Positions 6,157 through 15,611 are shown, counted from the stretch's first letter. The stretch is DNA of 17,799 nt from JBGAWK01 sp044227665 (GCA_044227665.1 JBGAWK010000051.1:1-17799), one strand, 5' to 3'. Program-made: numbers and translations. The notes: generated by a model from the sequence alone, not told the origin.

Positions 6157-7223
6157 AAAAAATCACATTCTTTTACCTTGTTAATTTACTATTTTTTGCT
6201 TGCAATAAAGAAGAAGACATCTCTTCTAAAACAGGTTTTGCCGCTTCCGGTTCTGCACTCATCGTCAATGAAGGCGCTTATGGCAGCAATAATGGCAGCA
6301 TCACTTTTATAGATGGGCAGGATAATATAACCCAAAATGTCTTTGAAGCTGCCAATGCAGGTAACAATCTCGGGGATATCGTGCAATCATATACCTCAGA
6401 CGGGGCAATAGGTATCTGCGTAGTCAATAATTCCAATAAAGTAGTAAAAGTCAATGCCGCCACTTTTAGTCAGGATAAAATATTGTCTGGCGCGCAAATT
6501 CCTTATCCGCGCTATGCCTTTGTTTTGGGACAAAAGATTTATATCAGCACATGGGATACCGATAGTTGCCTAAAAGTCGTAGATAGAAATTCTTTTACGA
6601 TTACCCACAAAATAAGGACAGGCAAGGGTGCCGAAAAGATGATGCTCAATGGCGGAAAATTATATGTCGCTAATAGCGGTGGCTTTGGCAATGACAATAC
6701 CGTAAGCATCGTCAATACCGATAGTGATACCAAAATAATGGATATAAGCGTGGGCGATGCACCTTTGGATATGGTGAAAGATGCCAATGGCGATATATGG
6801 GTGCTCTGTAGAGGAAGATTCGACTATAGCAACTATCCGCTTTACTCCAGAGAAAGCCCTGCATTATTGCTAAAAATATCAGGCAATAGCAACAATGTTA
6901 TTAAGGAACTCACCTTGATACCTACAGGATCATTATCCGATGCCAATCAACTGGAAATCTCTCCTGACGGTAAAGTACTATACTATTTGGTAGATGGACA
7001 TATCTTTAAGAAAAATACTACTGATGATACCTTACCTACAACACCTTTTATTGCAGACAGGTACTATTATGGTCTCAATGTACATCCTCAGTCGGGCGAG
7101 ATATGGGCTACTACGAGTACTTTTGCTGCCAACGGCACAGCATACCGATTTAGTCCAAGTGGTAGCTTAGTCAGCAGCTATGGCACAGGCTTAGGACCCA
7201 GTATGGTGTGGTTTAATCCCTAG
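6153..7223 (+). CDS. btuG: BtuG-like cobalamin-binding surface lipoprotein (YncE/DUF5074-like beta-propeller)
   Basis: 356-aa lipoprotein. The signal peptide ends in LLFFAC with the lipidated cysteine at C17. The mature N-terminus C-N-K-E-E-D resembles the lysine-plus-acidic surface export signal described for Bacteroidota lipoproteins, so it is probably on the outer face. The rest is a repeated blade pattern (SITFIDGQDN, GNNLGDIVQSY, KLYVANSGG, NTVSIVNTDSD, VGDAPLDMVKDANGDIWVL, SPDGKVLYYL) typical of YncE-type seven-bladed propellers. In Bacteroides, BtuG proteins of this fold bind cobalamin very tightly and sit on BtuB. Here the ATGA overlap with btuB and the shared cobalamin riboswitch give the same pairing. 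The cobalamin assignment rests on context plus fold; binding residues cannot be checked by eye. Confidence 0.82.
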   Translation: MKKITFFYLVNLLFFACNKEEDISSKTGFAASGSALIVNEGAYGSNNGSITFIDGQDNITQNVFEAANAGNNLGDIVQSYTSDGAIGICVVNNSNKVVKVNAATFSQDKILSGAQIPYPRYAFVLGQKIYISTWDTDSCLKVVDRNSFTITHKIRTGKGAEKMMLNGGKLYVANSGGFGNDNTVSIVNTDSDTKIMDISVGDAPLDMVKDANGDIWVLCRGRFDYSNYPLYSRESPALLLKISGNSNNVIKELTLIPTGSLSDANQLEISPDGKVLYYLVDGHIFKKNTTDDTLPTTPFIADRYYYGLNVHPQSGEIWATTSTFAANGTAYRFSPSGSLVSSYGTGLGPSMVWFNP

Positions 7224-7290
7224 ATTTTGTGCGTACTCGTAGGCGTTAAATTTTAAGTTATATTAAACATGAAGAAGTAAAAAATAATCT

Positions 7291-7298
7291 TACCTTTG
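7291..7298 (+). promoter_or_regulatory. TAnnTTTG (-7) box of tRNA-Ser
   Basis: TACCTTTG matches the consensus exactly and ends 5 nt before the first base of the mature tRNA. The precursor should therefore carry almost no 5' leader. No good -33 TTTG is seen at the matching distance. Confidence 0.6.
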
Positions 7299-7303
7299 CA
7301 CAC

Positions 7304-7388
7304 GGAGAGATGGCAGAGCGGTCGAATGCGGCGGTCTTGAAAACCGTTGACTGTAACAGGTCCGGGGGTTCGAATCCCTCTCTCTCCG
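7304..7388 (+). tRNA. tRNA-Ser (anticodon UGA)
   Basis: An 85-nt class II tRNA. The acceptor GGAGAGA (7304-7310) pairs with TCTCTCC (7381-7387) and G7388 is the discriminator. The anticodon loop CTTGAAA gives UGA. The long variable arm expected for serine is present, and the T-arm has GGTTCGAATCC. CCA is not encoded and must be added after transcription. Confidence 0.96.
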
Positions 7389-7399
7389 CTGCTAGGCAT

Positions 7400-7437
7400 A
7401 AAGTCCCTGAATATTCAGGGACTTTATTATTTTATTA
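7400..7437 (+). terminator. Terminator of tRNA-Ser
   Basis: A 24-bp perfect palindrome at 7401-7424 (AAGTCCCTGAAT and its complement) is followed by the T-rich run TATTATTTTATT. It lies 12 nt after the tRNA and ends that unit before the glyA promoter. Because of its symmetry it could work in both directions. Confidence 0.8.
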
Positions 7438-7469
7438 CTTTAAAAAATATTTACTATAAAATCCTAGGA

Positions 7470-7499
7470 TTGGCTTTATCTGTGATAGTTGTATCTTTA
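7470..7499 (+). promoter_or_regulatory. Promoter of glyA
   Basis: TTGG (7470-7473), an 18-nt spacer and TATCTTTA (7492-7499) form a Bacteroidota-type promoter with a final A in the -7 box, as at btuB. The predicted start near 7503 leaves a leader of about 12 nt before the glyA ATG and no Shine-Dalgarno. Confidence 0.55.
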
Positions 7500-7514
7500 T
7501 CAAAAATATAAGAC

Positions 7515-8783
7515 ATGCATCAGGATAGCCAAATATTCTCTCTCATCAACGATGAGCTACACCGCCAGCGTACAGGTATAGAATTAATCGCATCAGAAAA
7601 TTTTACCAGCAAGCAAGTCATAGATGCGATGGGTACTTGCCTAACCAATAAGTATGCCGAAGGCTATCCCGGCAAGCGATATTATGGGGGCTGCGAGGTG
7701 GTGGACAAGATTGAGCAGTTGGCAATAGACAGACTTTGTGAACTCTTCGGGGCTGAGTATGCCAACGTACAGCCACATTCTGGGGCTCAAGCCAATGCTG
7801 CCGTATTTTTGGCTATGCTAAAACCCGGCGATAGTGTATTAGGCTTCAACCTTGCACATGGTGGGCATCTCTCACATGGTTCTCCAGTAAACTACTCTGG
7901 CAAAGTATATAGCCCTCATTTCTACGGTGTAGAACAAGATACCGGACGTATAGATATGGATAAAGTAGAGGCACTGGCAAAAGAACATCGCCCAAAACTT
8001 ATCATCTGTGGGGCTTCCGCCTATTCTCGTGATTGGGATTATGTGCGCTTCAGAGCCATCGCCGATGAAGTAGGTGCAACACTCCTTGCTGACATCGCAC
8101 ATCCTGCCGGACTGATAGCCAAAAAGTTACTCACTGACCCCATGCCACATTGCCATATCGTAAGTTCTACCACTCATAAGACGCTCAGAGGACCTCGCGG
8201 TGGCATCATCATGATGGGTCGCGATTATGATAATCCCATGGGCGACACCACACCTAAAGGTGAAATTAAGCCCATGAGTGCCGTACTCAATGGGGCAGTA
8301 TTCCCAGGAATGCAAGGGGGACCTTTGGAACATGTTATCGCAGCCAAAGCTGTAGCATTTGGTGAAGCATTGGGCGATGATTTTACCATATATGCGCAGC
8401 AGGTCATCAGAAACGCACAGGCATTTGCCAAAGCCTTCATGGATATGGGCTACAACCTAGTGTCGGGAGGAACCGATAACCACCTCATGCTCATAGATTT
8501 GCGCAACAAAGGTATCACTGGTAAAGATGCCGAAAAAGCACTGGGTCTCGCAGATATTACGGTAAATAAAAATATGGTGCCTTTTGACGACAGGTCTCCA
8601 TTTGTAACTTCTGGAATACGCATAGGCGCTGCAGCAGTAACTACAAGAGGTTTTGAGGAAGAAAATTGTGTGCAGGTAGCTGAATGGATAGACAGCATCC
8701 TAATGCATCCTAATGACACCTATCTCATTGACGATATCCGCAGGAAAGTAAATGCTATGATGGAAGGATTTCCACTCTACTAG
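7515..8783 (+). CDS. glyA: Serine hydroxymethyltransferase GlyA
   Basis: PLP-dependent cytosolic enzyme that converts serine and tetrahydrofolate into glycine and 5,10-methylene-tetrahydrofolate, the main entry into one-carbon metabolism. The product is 422 aa, normal for bacterial SHMT. Visible motifs are ELIASEN at 23-29, the YAEGYPGKRYYGG substrate loop at 47-59, VQPHSGAQAN at 85-94, D193-I-A-H196 in LLADIAHPAGL, and the PLP Schiff-base lysine K222 in TTHKTLRGPRGG. The C-terminal part VTSGIRIGAAAVTTRG is intact. It has its own promoter and stands alone between the tRNA-Ser terminator and a gene-free stretch. A link to the B12 genes upstream through one-carbon metabolism is possible but only inferred. 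Confidence 0.97.
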   Translation: MHQDSQIFSLINDELHRQRTGIELIASENFTSKQVIDAMGTCLTNKYAEGYPGKRYYGGCEVVDKIEQLAIDRLCELFGAEYANVQPHSGAQANAAVFLAMLKPGDSVLGFNLAHGGHLSHGSPVNYSGKVYSPHFYGVEQDTGRIDMDKVEALAKEHRPKLIICGASAYSRDWDYVRFRAIADEVGATLLADIAHPAGLIAKKLLTDPMPHCHIVSSTTHKTLRGPRGGIIMMGRDYDNPMGDTTPKGEIKPMSAVLNGAVFPGMQGGPLEHVIAAKAVAFGEALGDDFTIYAQQVIRNAQAFAKAFMDMGYNLVSGGTDNHLMLIDLRNKGITGKDAEKALGLADITVNKNMVPFDDRSPFVTSGIRIGAAAVTTRGFEEENCVQVAEWIDSILMHPNDTYLIDDIRRKVNAMMEGFPLY

Positions 8784-8826
8784 CGGCAGCAACTTCTTTT
8801 TAAGGCTTTACTCATCGCTCTTTATA

Positions 8827-8880
8827 TATTTAGCCTTCAGCGACTCCCGCTTGTCGTGCGTTTTTGCCTTTGGCTAAATA
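8827..8880. repeat. Inverted repeat with nested hairpin after glyA
   Basis: TATTTAGCC (8827-8835) pairs perfectly with GGCTAAATA (8872-8880). Inside, CGAC pairs with GTCG across CCCGCTT. The region is more GC-rich than its surroundings. It could be part of the glyA 3' untranslated region, a small RNA or a decayed intergenic element. Confidence 0.45.
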
Positions 8881-8909
8881 AAATGCCACCTTGGTAAAAC
8901 CTATTGCGC

Positions 8910-8945
8910 ATAGGGATAAGGGAAAGACCTTTCTCTTATCCCTAT
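8910..8945. terminator. Long hairpin, probable terminator of glyA
   Basis: ATAGGGATAAG (8910-8920) pairs with CTTATCCCTAT (8935-8945), extended by a G-T pair and GAAA/TTTC to a 16-bp stem with a 4-nt loop. The following sequence is pyrimidine-rich but lacks a continuous T-run, so intrinsic termination is likely but not certain. The symmetric stem could serve either strand. Confidence 0.55.
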
Positions 8946-9475
8946 CTCAGCCATTCCTTTCCTATAAATTTTCTATTAGACTAAAATTAGGAATCATATA
9001 TATTTAGGCTATGAAAGTCGAATCATTTTTTTGTTGGCGGTGCTTTGTTGGTTACTGTTTTCTTGATGTAATGCTTTGATATGTCTCCCTCTGCCAATTG
9101 CCTTTTTGGATTCTTTAATAAATCTTCTTATAGAAGCACTTTCTTTTATTTCTATTGTGTCTAGATACTATAACAGCCAAAAAACAAATTAGTCCCTAAA
9201 AGGGAAGGTTATTTAAGCAAAGCATTAGTCCCTGTATAATTCTCACGACAGATGATTATTCTAATAACGGATATTACTTTTACTGGGAGTGCAGATTATT
9301 TCTAAGCGATTTAAAATCCCCATGACTAAATGCAATACATTACTGAAGACCCAAGCAGACTGGCATTTGGCTAATTGCAAAAGAATACGCTAATAAGATA
9401 TGTCCAAGTGTTATATCCTTATTGGTGTTTATCCGTTTGATATTGGTCAGCTAATCTGTAGAAGTTTACTCGGTC

Positions 9476-9483
9476 TATTTTTG
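9476..9483 (+). promoter_or_regulatory. Candidate -7 box upstream of the protease gene
   Basis: TATTTTTG matches TAnnTTTG. It would start transcription near 9487 and give the protease mRNA a leader of about 160 nt. No -33 element is evident. Another weaker string, TAAATTTA at 9624-9631, lies 14 nt before the preferred ATG. Confidence 0.35.
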
Positions 9484-9645
9484 AAATAATGCGTGAAAAT
9501 AGTGTTAGCTTTCACATCCGTGAAAGTTTATGTTTTGTTGTGCAACCTCAAAGATAATTTGAGTTACGAAATAAAATTCCTCTCTTTTCTTAATCATTTA
9601 GGACGCTGTAGGTATTTTTTTATTAAATTTAGAAAAAAATTACCT

Positions 9646-12600
9646 ATGGCAAAATTTTTACACTGCTTTCTTTTTTCTTTCCTTTTTTTTCATGCTCATC
9701 ATACCTTAGCCAATAAAAGGATATGTCAAGACATATATACCGCTAAAGCACAGCATCAGAAATTTGAACGTTATACCCTTTTCAATCCCTTGAATACTAA
9801 GGGGCAGACATTCCCATTCTCCAATGTGCTAAGCGAATTTCAGCTATGCAATATTCATCGGGATGTATTGCAGGAGCTAGTCTACACTCGAGCAGCCTTT
9901 ATACAGATGGATTTACCTTTCAGAGGTATACAACTAACTATTGATTTGCACAAGGCGACCCTCTTTACAGACGATTTTGGTCAAATGGATAGTACGCAGG
10001 ACTATCATCCGGGAGCGTACTATAGAGGTGTTTTGTCAGGGGATTCTAATTCTTTAGTGGCGATTAGTTTTTTTGAAAATGGAGACATCTATGGTATCAT
10101 ATCCAGCCCCGAATATGGTAATATCGTCGTAGCCAAGCTAGAAGATGGCAGCAATAGCTATATCCTGTACCAAGATGATAAACTAACGTTAGCGCATAAT
10201 TTTTCATGTGATACAAAAGATGAAGATTTTATCAGTAAGGATGCTTACCGCCAAACGACCACCGCCACCAATAAATGTGTGCGTTTTTACTATGAAGTGG
10301 ATTATGACATTTATAAAGCTAAAGGATATAGTGTAACGAGTACCAAGAACTGGATGACAGCAGTGCATAACAACGTAGCCACTCTCTACAGTAACGATGA
10401 TATAGATGTAGCCCTTTCAGATATATACGTTTGGACTACTCTAGATCCTTATAATAACACAACAAGTTCTGAGGTTCAATTAAATAAATTTGCAAATTAT
10501 AGAACTTCCTTTAATGGTGATGTGGCACAGCTTGTGGGTATTGATGGGCCACCAGGTTCAGGACTTGGTGGAATAGCAGCAGATATTGATATTTTATGTG
10601 GTTCAAATAATTATACATATTCAGATGTCAATACTATTAGTTACGCTAACGTCCCTACATATTCTTGGACTATCAAGGTAATAACACACGAATTTGGTCA
10701 TGCACTAGGTTCGCCTCATACCCATGATTGCGTATGGAATGGTAACAATACCGCCATTGATGGCTGCGGCCCTACTTACGACTCAAAGTATAGGGATTAT
10801 AATTGCCCCATAGCAGCGCTACCTCCTTATAATGGGGGTACTATTATGAGTTATTGCCATTTACTTACTAATGTACAGGTAGGATTTAGCAAAGGTTTCG
10901 GACCACAGCCTGCCGCACTCATCCGCAATACTGTCAATAATTCATTCTGCCTTAGTAGCTCTTGTACAGGTAGTAGCCCCTGCGCTGCTCCCACATCCTA
11001 TAGCTCCAGCAATAGTACCAACAGTGCGTATCTCAACTGGAACGATGTCGGCAATGCCAATTATTATTACGTCAGACATAGAACATCGGGCGGTAGCTGG
11101 ACGTATAATACCGCCACACTAAGTGAATATAATCTTACGGGGCTACAATGTGGCACAGCCTACGAGTATCAGGTATCTACCGTATGTACAAATGGCAACG
11201 CTAGTGATTATTCCTCCTCGCAATATTTCAACACGACCGCATGTGCTGCCACCTGTACAGCACCTACTACATTTAGCTGGTCTATAGGCAGCACTACCGC
11301 CTATCTCAACTGGAATGATGTAGCTACTGCCAGTTATTATATCGTATACTACAAACCAGTAGGGGGCAGCTATCAGGAGCGCATTACCTATACCAGTGAT
11401 ATTACCTTGTCAGACCTGTTGTGTAATACCTCATATAATTGGGATGTAGCTACCCAATGCACTAATGGTTACCGCAGCCCCTATTCTGTAGAGCAGAACT
11501 TTACCACTAGCACCTGCCCTTGTTCTACTCCAGTCTCTTTATATGCTACACCTGCTACTAATGCTGTTACACTCAATTGGAACATGTTAAGTAATGCATC
11601 CTATTATGTAGTAAGATACCGTACATCAGGAGGCAGCTGGAATACCTATACCTCGTATACCAATTCCGCTACCATAAGTGGGCTGAGTTGCAATACGTAT
11701 TACGAATGGCAGGTATCTACTACTTGTAACAATGGCAACACTAGCGACTATTCGTCTTCGAGCAGTTTTACTACCTTAGCCTGTACTTGTGGTACACCCA
11801 TAATATATTCTACTAGCTGGGGCAGTACAGATGCTACCCTAGATTGGTCAGATGTCAGCAATGCATCATCGTATACTGTCAGATATAGGGCTAATGGAGG
11901 TACATGGAGTTATATCACTGCCTACGCCAGCACCGTCTATATTAATACTTTGTCCTGTAATACCTATTACGAATGGCAAGTATATACTACATGTAATAAT
12001 GGCAGCACTAGCGGTTATTCATCTGTAAGTACATTTACTACGATGACATGCCCTTGTGGTTTTCCTACTTCTTTTACGTCTACCGCCTATGCAAATGGGG
12101 CTATGCTATCGTGGCAATACATATCCAATGCATCCAATTATCTCTTAAGGTATAGAAGCAATGGCGGCGTTTGGAATACGGTCTCTATAAATACGGCATA
12201 TACCACATTATATGGCTTAAATTGTAATACTACCTACGAATGGCAGATAGCTACCGTATGTAATAATGGCGTTACAAGTATTTATTCCAGTAGCCAATAT
12301 TTTACGACACTAGCATGTACATGCCCCGTACCATCAGGGCTGAATAATTATTATGGTGCTACCTATGTGTCGCTGACTTGGAATACGGTAGCTAATGTGT
12401 CCTATTATAATGTAGTACATCGCCAATTAGGAGGCACATGGTATACCTATACCACTACAAATGCTTATCTAGAAATAAATGATTTAGCATGTAATACAAA
12501 CTATGAATGGTATGTCAATGCCGTATGCTCTAACGGTGCTGTTAGTGAAAATACCCCAACAAACACCTATACAACATACACCTGCTGCCCTAGCAAACCC

Positions 12601-13464
12601 ACCTTGAATAGTCCTGCAAATTATACTACTGTCTACGGAAACGATATAACATTCACATGGAATAAATCATCGGGGGCTACAAGTTATATCTTTGAAATAT
12701 CTCGTGATGCTACATTTCAAGCCCAAAAATATATCTTTACCAATGCCTATGAAAGTGGGGGCTTGATGTACCTCAACCTGCATGATTTTGACCAAACAAG
12801 TATTACCTATTATTGGAGAGTAAAAGCTGTTAATCCGTCATGTACGTCCTCTTATTCCGATACATATATTTTCTATAGTGGGGATTGTGGCGGATCAACC
12901 ATTTACATAGTTCCATTATACAATCCTATACATGATACGACGGTGGATAATACTAGTACAATATATTTTAATTGGGGAAATTTCGCTTGCGCCTATCAAT
13001 ATCATTTTCAAGTATCGGAGTATAATAATTTCACTTCATCTAATCAATATTATACAGCCTATCCCTATCTTTACTATACTTGGGATGCTTTTACGCTTCC
13101 CAATAAAACTTTTTATTGGAGAGTGAAACAACAAAATATAAATGGCTGGGGTGAATGGTCCAGCACAAACATATTTCATACCAAGTCTAGTGTCCCTCTG
13201 AATGAGGATATTGTAAAGGATGCTATTAAAATCTTCCCCAACCCCACAGATCATACTATACAGATAAGTATAGACAATAACATTCCAGAAGATTTTTATT
13301 TACACATAATAGACATAATAGGTAAGATTGTCGTATCAAAACACCATTATTTTCAAAAAGAACAAACGTATACAGTAGATGTTAGTGCACTTGCCAAAGG
13401 ATTGTATGTGATACGATTGTTAACAAACGACAAAATATATGACGGTAAATTTGAAAAATTGTAA
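9646..13464 (+). CDS. Secreted metzincin zinc protease with fn3-like repeats and T9SS sorting domain
   Basis: 1272-aa secreted protein. ATG 9646 is preferred because a signal peptide follows at once (MAKFLHCFLFSFLFFHAHHTLA). A GTG at 9493 would add 51 residues before it. Residues about 25-200 resemble a reprolysin-type propeptide. The catalytic domain (about 205-440) has the zinc site H348-E-F-G-H352-A-L-G355-S-P-H358 and the Met-turn I-M401-S-Y-C. Six Cys-rich fn3-like modules follow at 446-981, then two related Ig/fn3-like modules (about 982-1085 and 1086-1180). The C-terminus (about 1194-1272) begins KIFPNPT and ends in DVSALAKGLYVIRLL plus a basic tail, the type A T9SS sorting domain. It is therefore exported by T9SS and released or anchored at the surface. 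The substrate is unknown; the modules suggest binding to polysaccharide or protein surfaces. No T9SS machinery gene is nearby. Confidence 0.9.
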   Translation: MAKFLHCFLFSFLFFHAHHTLANKRICQDIYTAKAQHQKFERYTLFNPLNTKGQTFPFSNVLSEFQLCNIHRDVLQELVYTRAAFIQMDLPFRGIQLTIDLHKATLFTDDFGQMDSTQDYHPGAYYRGVLSGDSNSLVAISFFENGDIYGIISSPEYGNIVVAKLEDGSNSYILYQDDKLTLAHNFSCDTKDEDFISKDAYRQTTTATNKCVRFYYEVDYDIYKAKGYSVTSTKNWMTAVHNNVATLYSNDDIDVALSDIYVWTTLDPYNNTTSSEVQLNKFANYRTSFNGDVAQLVGIDGPPGSGLGGIAADIDILCGSNNYTYSDVNTISYANVPTYSWTIKVITHEFGHALGSPHTHDCVWNGNNTAIDGCGPTYDSKYRDYNCPIAALPPYNGGTIMSYCHLLTNVQVGFSKGFGPQPAALIRNTVNNSFCLSSSCTGSSPCAAPTSYSSSNSTNSAYLNWNDVGNANYYYVRHRTSGGSWTYNTATLSEYNLTGLQCGTAYEYQVSTVCTNGNASDYSSSQYFNTTACAATCTAPTTFSWSIGSTTAYLNWNDVATASYYIVYYKPVGGSYQERITYTSDITLSDLLCNTSYNWDVATQCTNGYRSPYSVEQNFTTSTCPCSTPVSLYATPATNAVTLNWNMLSNASYYVVRYRTSGGSWNTYTSYTNSATISGLSCNTYYEWQVSTTCNNGNTSDYSSSSSFTTLACTCGTPIIYSTSWGSTDATLDWSDVSNASSYTVRYRANGGTWSYITAYASTVYINTLSCNTYYEWQVYTTCNNGSTSGYSSVSTFTTMTCPCGFPTSFTSTAYANGAMLSWQYISNASNYLLRYRSNGGVWNTVSINTAYTTLYGLNCNTTYEWQIATVCNNGVTSIYSSSQYFTTLACTCPVPSGLNNYYGATYVSLTWNTVANVSYYNVVHRQLGGTWYTYTTTNAYLEINDLACNTNYEWYVNAVCSNGAVSENTPTNTYTTYTCCPSKPTLNSPANYTTVYGNDITFTWNKSSGATSYIFEISRDATFQAQKYIFTNAYESGGLMYLNLHDFDQTSITYYWRVKAVNPSCTSSYSDTYIFYSGDCGGSTIYIVPLYNPIHDTTVDNTSTIYFNWGNFACAYQYHFQVSEYNNFTSSNQYYTAYPYLYYTWDAFTLPNKTFYWRVKQQNINGWGEWSSTNIFHTKSSVPLNEDIVKDAIKIFPNPTDHTIQISIDNNIPEDFYLHIIDIIGKIVVSKHHYFQKEQTYTVDVSALAKGLYVIRLLTNDKIYDGKFEKL
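10981..12588 (+). repeat. Six tandem fn3-like modules, 267-bp period
   Basis: Units begin at 10981, 11254, 11521, 11788, 12055 and 12322. The first is 273 bp and the other five are exactly 267 bp (89 codons). Each shows a P-x-x-x strand, a W in the second strand (LNWNDV, LDWSDV, LSWQYI), YRTSGGSW-like turns, LxCNTxYEWQVxTxCNNG, and a Phe-Thr-Thr end. Cysteines recur at four fixed places per unit, which suggests two disulfides each. The unit DNA sequences have diverged, so the array is old or under selection for length. Confidence 0.85.
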
Positions 13465-13623
13465 CAAGGCACTTTTTTTAAATTAGGTAAAAGCCAAGCA
13501 GGAGGATATATTATCTCGAAATAATTATATGGTTTGTATAAAACTATTTTTGATGCAAATATATGATTATCAGCATATAAAACGACGTAATATTTACATA
13601 ACCATAAATATTTTGCAAAAAAC

Positions 13624-13653
13624 TTGCATAAGAAAAAACTAGTCGTACCTTTG
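13624..13653 (+). promoter_or_regulatory. rRNA operon promoter P1
   Basis: TTGC at 13624-13627, an 18-nt spacer and TACCTTTG at 13646-13653. The -7 box is a perfect consensus match. It lies about 250 bp upstream of 16S and just before the first boxA-like element. Confidence 0.65.
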
Positions 13654-13676
13654 CACTCGCTTTTGAAAAAAGGCAA

Positions 13677-13687
13677 GTTCTTTAAAA
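13677..13687 (+). promoter_or_regulatory. boxA-like element 1 (16S leader, after P1)
   Basis: GTTCTTTAAAA follows P1 by about 23 nt. It belongs to a motif found three times in this operon (GTTCTTTRA) and is similar to boxA antitermination sites bound by NusB-NusE. A run TTTGAAAAA precedes it, as before copy 2. Confidence 0.5.
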
Positions 13688-13730
13688 CGACATTAAGAAA
13701 ATAAAAAGTCGAAAAATTTTTCAAAAAAGA

Positions 13731-13761
13731 TTTGCTGAATACAGAAAAGAATGTATCTTTG
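13731..13761 (+). promoter_or_regulatory. rRNA operon promoter P2
   Basis: TTTG (13731-13734), a 19-nt spacer and TATCTTTG (13754-13761) reproduce the Bacteroidota consensus exactly. The start is predicted near 13765, about 130 nt before 16S. Confidence 0.75.
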
Positions 13762-13781
13762 CAGTCCCGATTTGAAAAACA

Positions 13782-13792
13782 GTTCTTTGAAG
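13782..13792 (+). promoter_or_regulatory. boxA-like element 2 (16S leader, after P2)
   Basis: GTTCTTTGAAG lies about 20 nt after P2 and just before the 16S processing arm. It is preceded by TTTGAAAAAC, so the promoter-plus-boxA module appears duplicated in the leader. Confidence 0.55.
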
Positions 13793-13796
13793 TAAT

Positions 13797-13822
13797 GGGA
13801 AGCCAAATAGAATAATGTAGTG
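13797..13822 (+). other. 5' arm of the 16S processing stalk
   Basis: This 26-nt arm (GGGAAGCCAAATAG... to ...ATGTAGTG) is complementary to 15435-15458 downstream of 16S. There is a G-U pair or two and a small bulge, about 21-22 base pairs in all. Such stems enclose pre-16S and are cut by RNase III. Confidence 0.75.
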
Positions 13823-13894
13823 TAAGAAAATACACATAGCTCAAAATAAATTACACTCTAAAATTAACTTTGAAGAGTCAATCAAATTCTAAAT

Positions 13895-15419
<1,525 letters not shown>

Positions 15420-15434
15420 TAGAGCATAGTTCTT

Positions 15435-15458
15435 CACTACGTTATCTTTTGGTTTCCC
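15435..15458 (+). other. 3' arm of the 16S processing stalk
   Basis: CACTACGTTATC...GGTTTCCC pairs with 13797-13822. It starts about 15 nt after the mature 16S end, a distance typical for RNase III processing. Confidence 0.75.
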
Positions 15459-15483
15459 TTATAATATATCTGTAAATATCTAC

Positions 15484-15513
15484 AGTGCCCTTGCGTAGCT
15501 CCTGTATGGCACT
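15484..15513 (+). other. Hairpin in the 16S-tRNA-Ile spacer
   Basis: AGTGCC (15484-15489) pairs with GGCACT (15508-15513). It lies between the 16S processing arm and tRNA-Ile and may guide processing. Function is unknown. Confidence 0.35.
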
Positions 15514-15537
15514 ACTTTCCAATAGGGCGGGCTTTTT

Positions 15538-15611
15538 AGTCCCATAGCTCAGTTGGTTAGAGCGCTACACTGATAATGTAGAGGTCAGCAGTTCAAATCT
15601 GCTTGGGACTA
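15538..15611 (+). tRNA. tRNA-Ile (anticodon GAU)
   Basis: 74 nt. The acceptor AGTCCCA (15538-15544) pairs perfectly with TGGGACT (15604-15610) and the discriminator is A15611. The anticodon stem CTACA/TGTAG encloses CTGATAA, giving GAU. The T-arm is AGCAG-TTCAAAT-CTGCT. CCA is not encoded. The position inside the rrn spacer is standard. Confidence 0.97.

Larger units (their letters stand above)
8784..9475. other. Gene-free stretch between glyA and the protease gene
   Basis: About 0.7 kb without a convincing gene. The glyA-proximal part carries two inverted repeats (8827-8880 and 8910-8945). The rest is AT-rich with no recognisable domain. ATTAGTCCCT occurs twice (9188-9197 and 9224-9233), which may be chance. 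An open minus-strand frame at 9009-9167 has no start codon and is not called. Confidence 0.6.

Noticed and set aside
9009..9167. Minus-strand open frame of about 52 codons with a basic, lysine-rich translation (ESASIRRFIKESKK)
   Set aside because: It has no usable start codon, no recognised family and no promoter. A frame of this length is expected by chance in AT-rich DNA. It could be a gene remnant, and a protein search would decide.
9493..9645. N-terminal extension of the protease from GTG 9493
   Set aside because: It would place 51 residues before a clear signal peptide. The ATG at 9646 starts directly at that signal peptide.
10981..12588. CRISPR-like or satellite repeat suggested by regular spacing
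   Set aside because: The period is one protein module in a continuous reading frame, with diverged units and no short identical repeat with spacers.
13353..13844. Minus-strand 163-codon open frame across the end of the protease gene and the rrn leader
   Set aside because: It crosses the tandem rRNA promoters and boxA sites, and is rich in Phe, Tyr and Lys as expected from random AT-rich sequence.
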